Below, one piece after another: positions 35,325-37,291 of a stretch of DNA of 37,291 bases. The DNA is from a virus. Location: positions 1 through 37,291 of the IMG/VR virus record IMGVR_UViG_3300023242_001021; one strand, 5' to 3'. Numbering within the stretch: the stretch's first letter is position 1; each line of letters opens with the position of its first letter. The notes below the pieces were generated by a model that was given only the letters and a program-made list of their open reading frames with translations, was not told the origin of the DNA and made no database searches. A program made the translations under genes and the position numbers.

Positions 35325-35326
35325 AA

Positions 35327-35629
35327 CTAGTTATTATTTAATTCATTAAATAAAGATGTAATTTGACTTATATTTGTTGGTATTCTTAATTGAGAACCAA
35401 CGGGTGGATAATATGAATTTTGTTTTAATTGTGGGTTTGCTATAGAAATTACCCACCATAGTGAGGAATTACTATAATAAGTTTGAGCTAAAGTATCAAA
35501 TCTGTCTCCCACAGTTGTATAAACGTAAATATCACTAAAACTTAAAGGAATATCCGGATATTTAGTTATTGTTCTAAATGTCTTTCCTTTAGTTGAGATT
35601 GTTGTTGGTATTTGTGTATATCTACCCAT
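35327..35629 (-). CDS. Baseplate protein with LysM-like fold (T4 gp53-like)
   Basis: 100 residues. YVYTTVGDRFDTLAQTYYSN (35-54) followed by WWVISIANPQ and LRIPTN is a LysM-type module, as in T4 baseplate wedge gp53. Small size and location between two large tail genes agree. Likely joins baseplate wedges. Confidence 0.75.
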   Translation of the reverse strand: MGRYTQIPTTISTKGKTFRTITKYPDIPLSFSDIYVYTTVGDRFDTLAQTYYSNSSLWWVISIANPQLKQNSYYPPVGSQLRIPTNISQITSLFNELNNN

Positions 35630-35650
35630 TTAATTTTAAATTTATGTTGG

Positions 35651-37291
35651 TCATACCAACCCAGTTGACAATGAAGTTGAAGAAACTAAAGGTTGGAGTG
35701 TTAAGGGTTTAAAAGTAGAGGTTAACGGAAAAGGGATGGGTTTAATCTTGGTATTTAAATTATAATTTGTTGTTAAACCATTACTTAATGCTATATATCT
35801 TTCATCACCATATTTAGTTAATTCTCCTTCATTATTCTTACCAAATGTATTCTTTTGTACAGCAGGTACAAAATCATGGATTGGGATAAATTTGAATCCT
35901 GTTACTTTAATCATGTGGGGTAATTCTTTTACACTATCATCTGATTCTACTTCTAGAGGTGAAGATTCTTTTGCTGACCCATAAGGGATTGCAATTTCCC
36001 ATGGTGACTCTTGAGGCACATCGTATGTAATAGAGGTCATTATTCCAACCTGTTCGTATAAGTACCCACCAATTGTTAATTTTACTAAATTACCACGCAT
36101 ATATCCTAATTTTGAATAATCAGGAGCACATACTGAGGCTAAATAGTTTAATTTTTGATACATAGGTATTAGTTCTGCTTTTGATTGGGCAACTACCGTC
36201 CAAGATAATGAAATTGATCTGTCAAACCCATTATATCTATAAAAGTTTTCACCTCTTCCCATAAATTTTTGGGATTGCCAATCTGCAGAATAAGAATCAC
36301 TCATCGAATCTATAAAAGCTCGGAAATGAATATTAGTTTTTTTAGTAGGGTCTTCATTATCTATAACACCTATTCTAAATTTAACAAGGTCATTTACAGC
36401 AGGAACATTTGATACATTTTGATTAGGTAATGTTTTATATATTTGCCTATAATTAATAGTATCTAATACTACACTATCATCTTTTTCTTTCTTTCCAGGG
36501 TTTCCTAAATTTACTCTTATTTCTATATTTCCTGCTTTATTATAATCTAATCTAGAATATCCTTTGGGGTTTAGGATATTAGGTCCTATTTTAGGTTCAA
36601 ACCTAGAAGATGTTTTTAATATTATTTGTTCCTGAGTAAGAGTGTTACTTCCTGCTATTTGGGTATTAGTTTTAAGAGTATTAGGCTTATATACTGATGG
36701 TGGAGGTGAAGCTTTACCATTTGATTGGAATACATTTTTTAGATTATCTAAATCCATGTTTGGAATAGAGCCTCCTAATAAACTTGCGTACTTTGGAGAA
36801 GCACCAACTCTTAAAAATTGGTCATTGTTAATTTTATTGTCATATTCTTTTCCTTCTTCTCTACGTGTAAAGGGGGTTTGAAATGGGAATATAGAAGATA
36901 TATAACTAGTGTTGTTTTGATTATTTAAAGTAGAACCAAATGTAAGAGTACTAGATGTAAATGAGTTTTGTGGTGAATTAAAATTAAAATTAAATTTGCC
37001 ATCAATTGGACTTGGTGTAAAATTTTGAGATTGAGAAAAGTTTACATCACTACTCCATCCTATTTTAACTGGGGTATAATTTAAATTGGGATTATTTATA
37101 CCGGTTCTATCATTTGGGGAAAGTAATTTAATTTTAGTTCTCCCTATCCCCAATATTGAACCTGGTCCTCCTGAATAGTCATATAAGTTTCCAGATGAAG
37201 TAGTTAAAATGTGTTTATTTAAATAACCCTCTAATCTACTTTTGCTTTTTTTGTTAACTAAATCTTTATAATAAGGTTGACCTAAAGGATC
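35651..37291 (-). CDS. Baseplate/tail structural protein, 5' end outside window
   Basis: The frame is open through the right edge: the residues before GIGRTKIKLLSPND (about 46 codons, DPLGQPYYKDLVNKKSKSRL ... GGPGSIL) are in frame, so the real start lies beyond 37291. At least 547 residues seen. C-terminal half: GENFYRYNGFDRSISLSWTV, YLASVCAPDYSKLGYMRGNL, TSITYDVPQESPWEIAIP, HDFVPAVQ, typical of T4-like baseplate or tail-tube-initiator proteins in the marine group. No enzymatic domain. Confidence 0.75.
   Translation of the reverse strand, partial: DPLGQPYYKDLVNKKSKSRLEGYLNKHILTTSSGNLYDYSGGPGSILGIGRTKIKLLSPNDRTGINNPNLNYTPVKIGWSSDVNFSQSQNFTPSPIDGKFNFNFNSPQNSFTSSTLTFGSTLNNQNNTSYISSIFPFQTPFTRREEGKEYDNKINNDQFLRVGASPKYASLLGGSIPNMDLDNLKNVFQSNGKASPPPSVYKPNTLKTNTQIAGSNTLTQEQIILKTSSRFEPKIGPNILNPKGYSRLDYNKAGNIEIRVNLGNPGKKEKDDSVVLDTINYRQIYKTLPNQNVSNVPAVNDLVKFRIGVIDNEDPTKKTNIHFRAFIDSMSDSYSADWQSQKFMGRGENFYRYNGFDRSISLSWTVVAQSKAELIPMYQKLNYLASVCAPDYSKLGYMRGNLVKLTIGGYLYEQVGIMTSITYDVPQESPWEIAIPYGSAKESSPLEVESDDSVKELPHMIKVTGFKFIPIHDFVPAVQKNTFGKNNEGELTKYGDERYIALSNGLTTNYNLNTKIKPIPFPLTSTFKPLTLQPLVSSTSLSTGLV

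Noticed and set aside
37151-37153. TTG start codon for the 35651 gene
   Set aside because: The frame continues in the same reading register to the window edge with normal coding sequence, so this codon is an internal Leu.

Overview
The window looks like part of a T4-type myovirus genome from an AT-rich lineage, probably aquatic. Nearly everything is on the minus strand, so transcription runs right to left. Support comes from a T4-like replication block (gp32-like ssDNA-binding protein, UvsX recombinase, Rnh-like 5' nuclease, gp41-like helicase, NrdA/NrdB), baseplate genes including a gp53/LysM-like protein, a lysis cassette and a very large tRNA array. Most tRNA genes lack an encoded CCA and most start codons lack a strong Shine-Dalgarno sequence. 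That would fit a host such as Bacteroidota, but this is a weak inference.

Layout from right to left, the direction of transcription. 37.3-31.4 kb: baseplate/tail genes, one carrying a C-terminal M15 peptidase. 31.3-28.9 kb: a short divergent family-A polymerase-like protein and conserved small genes. 28.9-20.2 kb: DNA replication and recombination, then nrdB and a fractured nrdA. nrdA is encoded as two separate genes that each carry half of a split intein, with a GIY-YIG homing endonuclease gene between them. 20.1-16.6 kb: small membrane proteins, a GH19 endolysin, a holin-like protein and an EF-hand membrane protein. 16.6-13.5 kb: small genes, a DpdA-like 7-deazaguanine transglycosylase fused to an unrelated C-terminal segment, and queC. 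13.5-13.2 kb: a non-coding stretch with strong RNA pairing potential, ended by a terminator. 12.9-7.9 kb: small accessory genes, two tandem metallophosphoesterase paralogues and a glucosaminidase-like gene. 7.75-1.59 kb: about 30 tRNA or tRNA-like genes with acceptors for all 20 amino acids, interrupted by small ORFs and an HNH endonuclease. 1.5 kb to the left edge: a small membrane protein, a thioredoxin-like protein, queD and the 5' part of queE.

How the genes fit together: QueD, QueE and QueC would make the 7-deazaguanine precursor preQ0, and the DpdA-like enzyme would insert it into DNA, the known route by which phages modify guanines against host restriction. The ribonucleotide reductase, with the phage thioredoxin as a possible reductant, would supply dNTPs to the replication proteins. 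The holin, endolysin and small membrane proteins would release virions.

Most notable: (i) the split-intein nrdA with an intervening homing endonuclease; (ii) tRNA spacers closed by inverted repeats that start within a few bases of the flanking tRNAs; (iii) an intergenic element built on TTTCGTATATT and repeated about 14 times upstream of genes; (iv) sequence-variant QueC, QueD and QueE; (v) an apparent stop-codon loss that fuses dpdA to the next gene; (vi) several malformed or expanded tRNAs. All calls come from reading the sequence; no database search was run.
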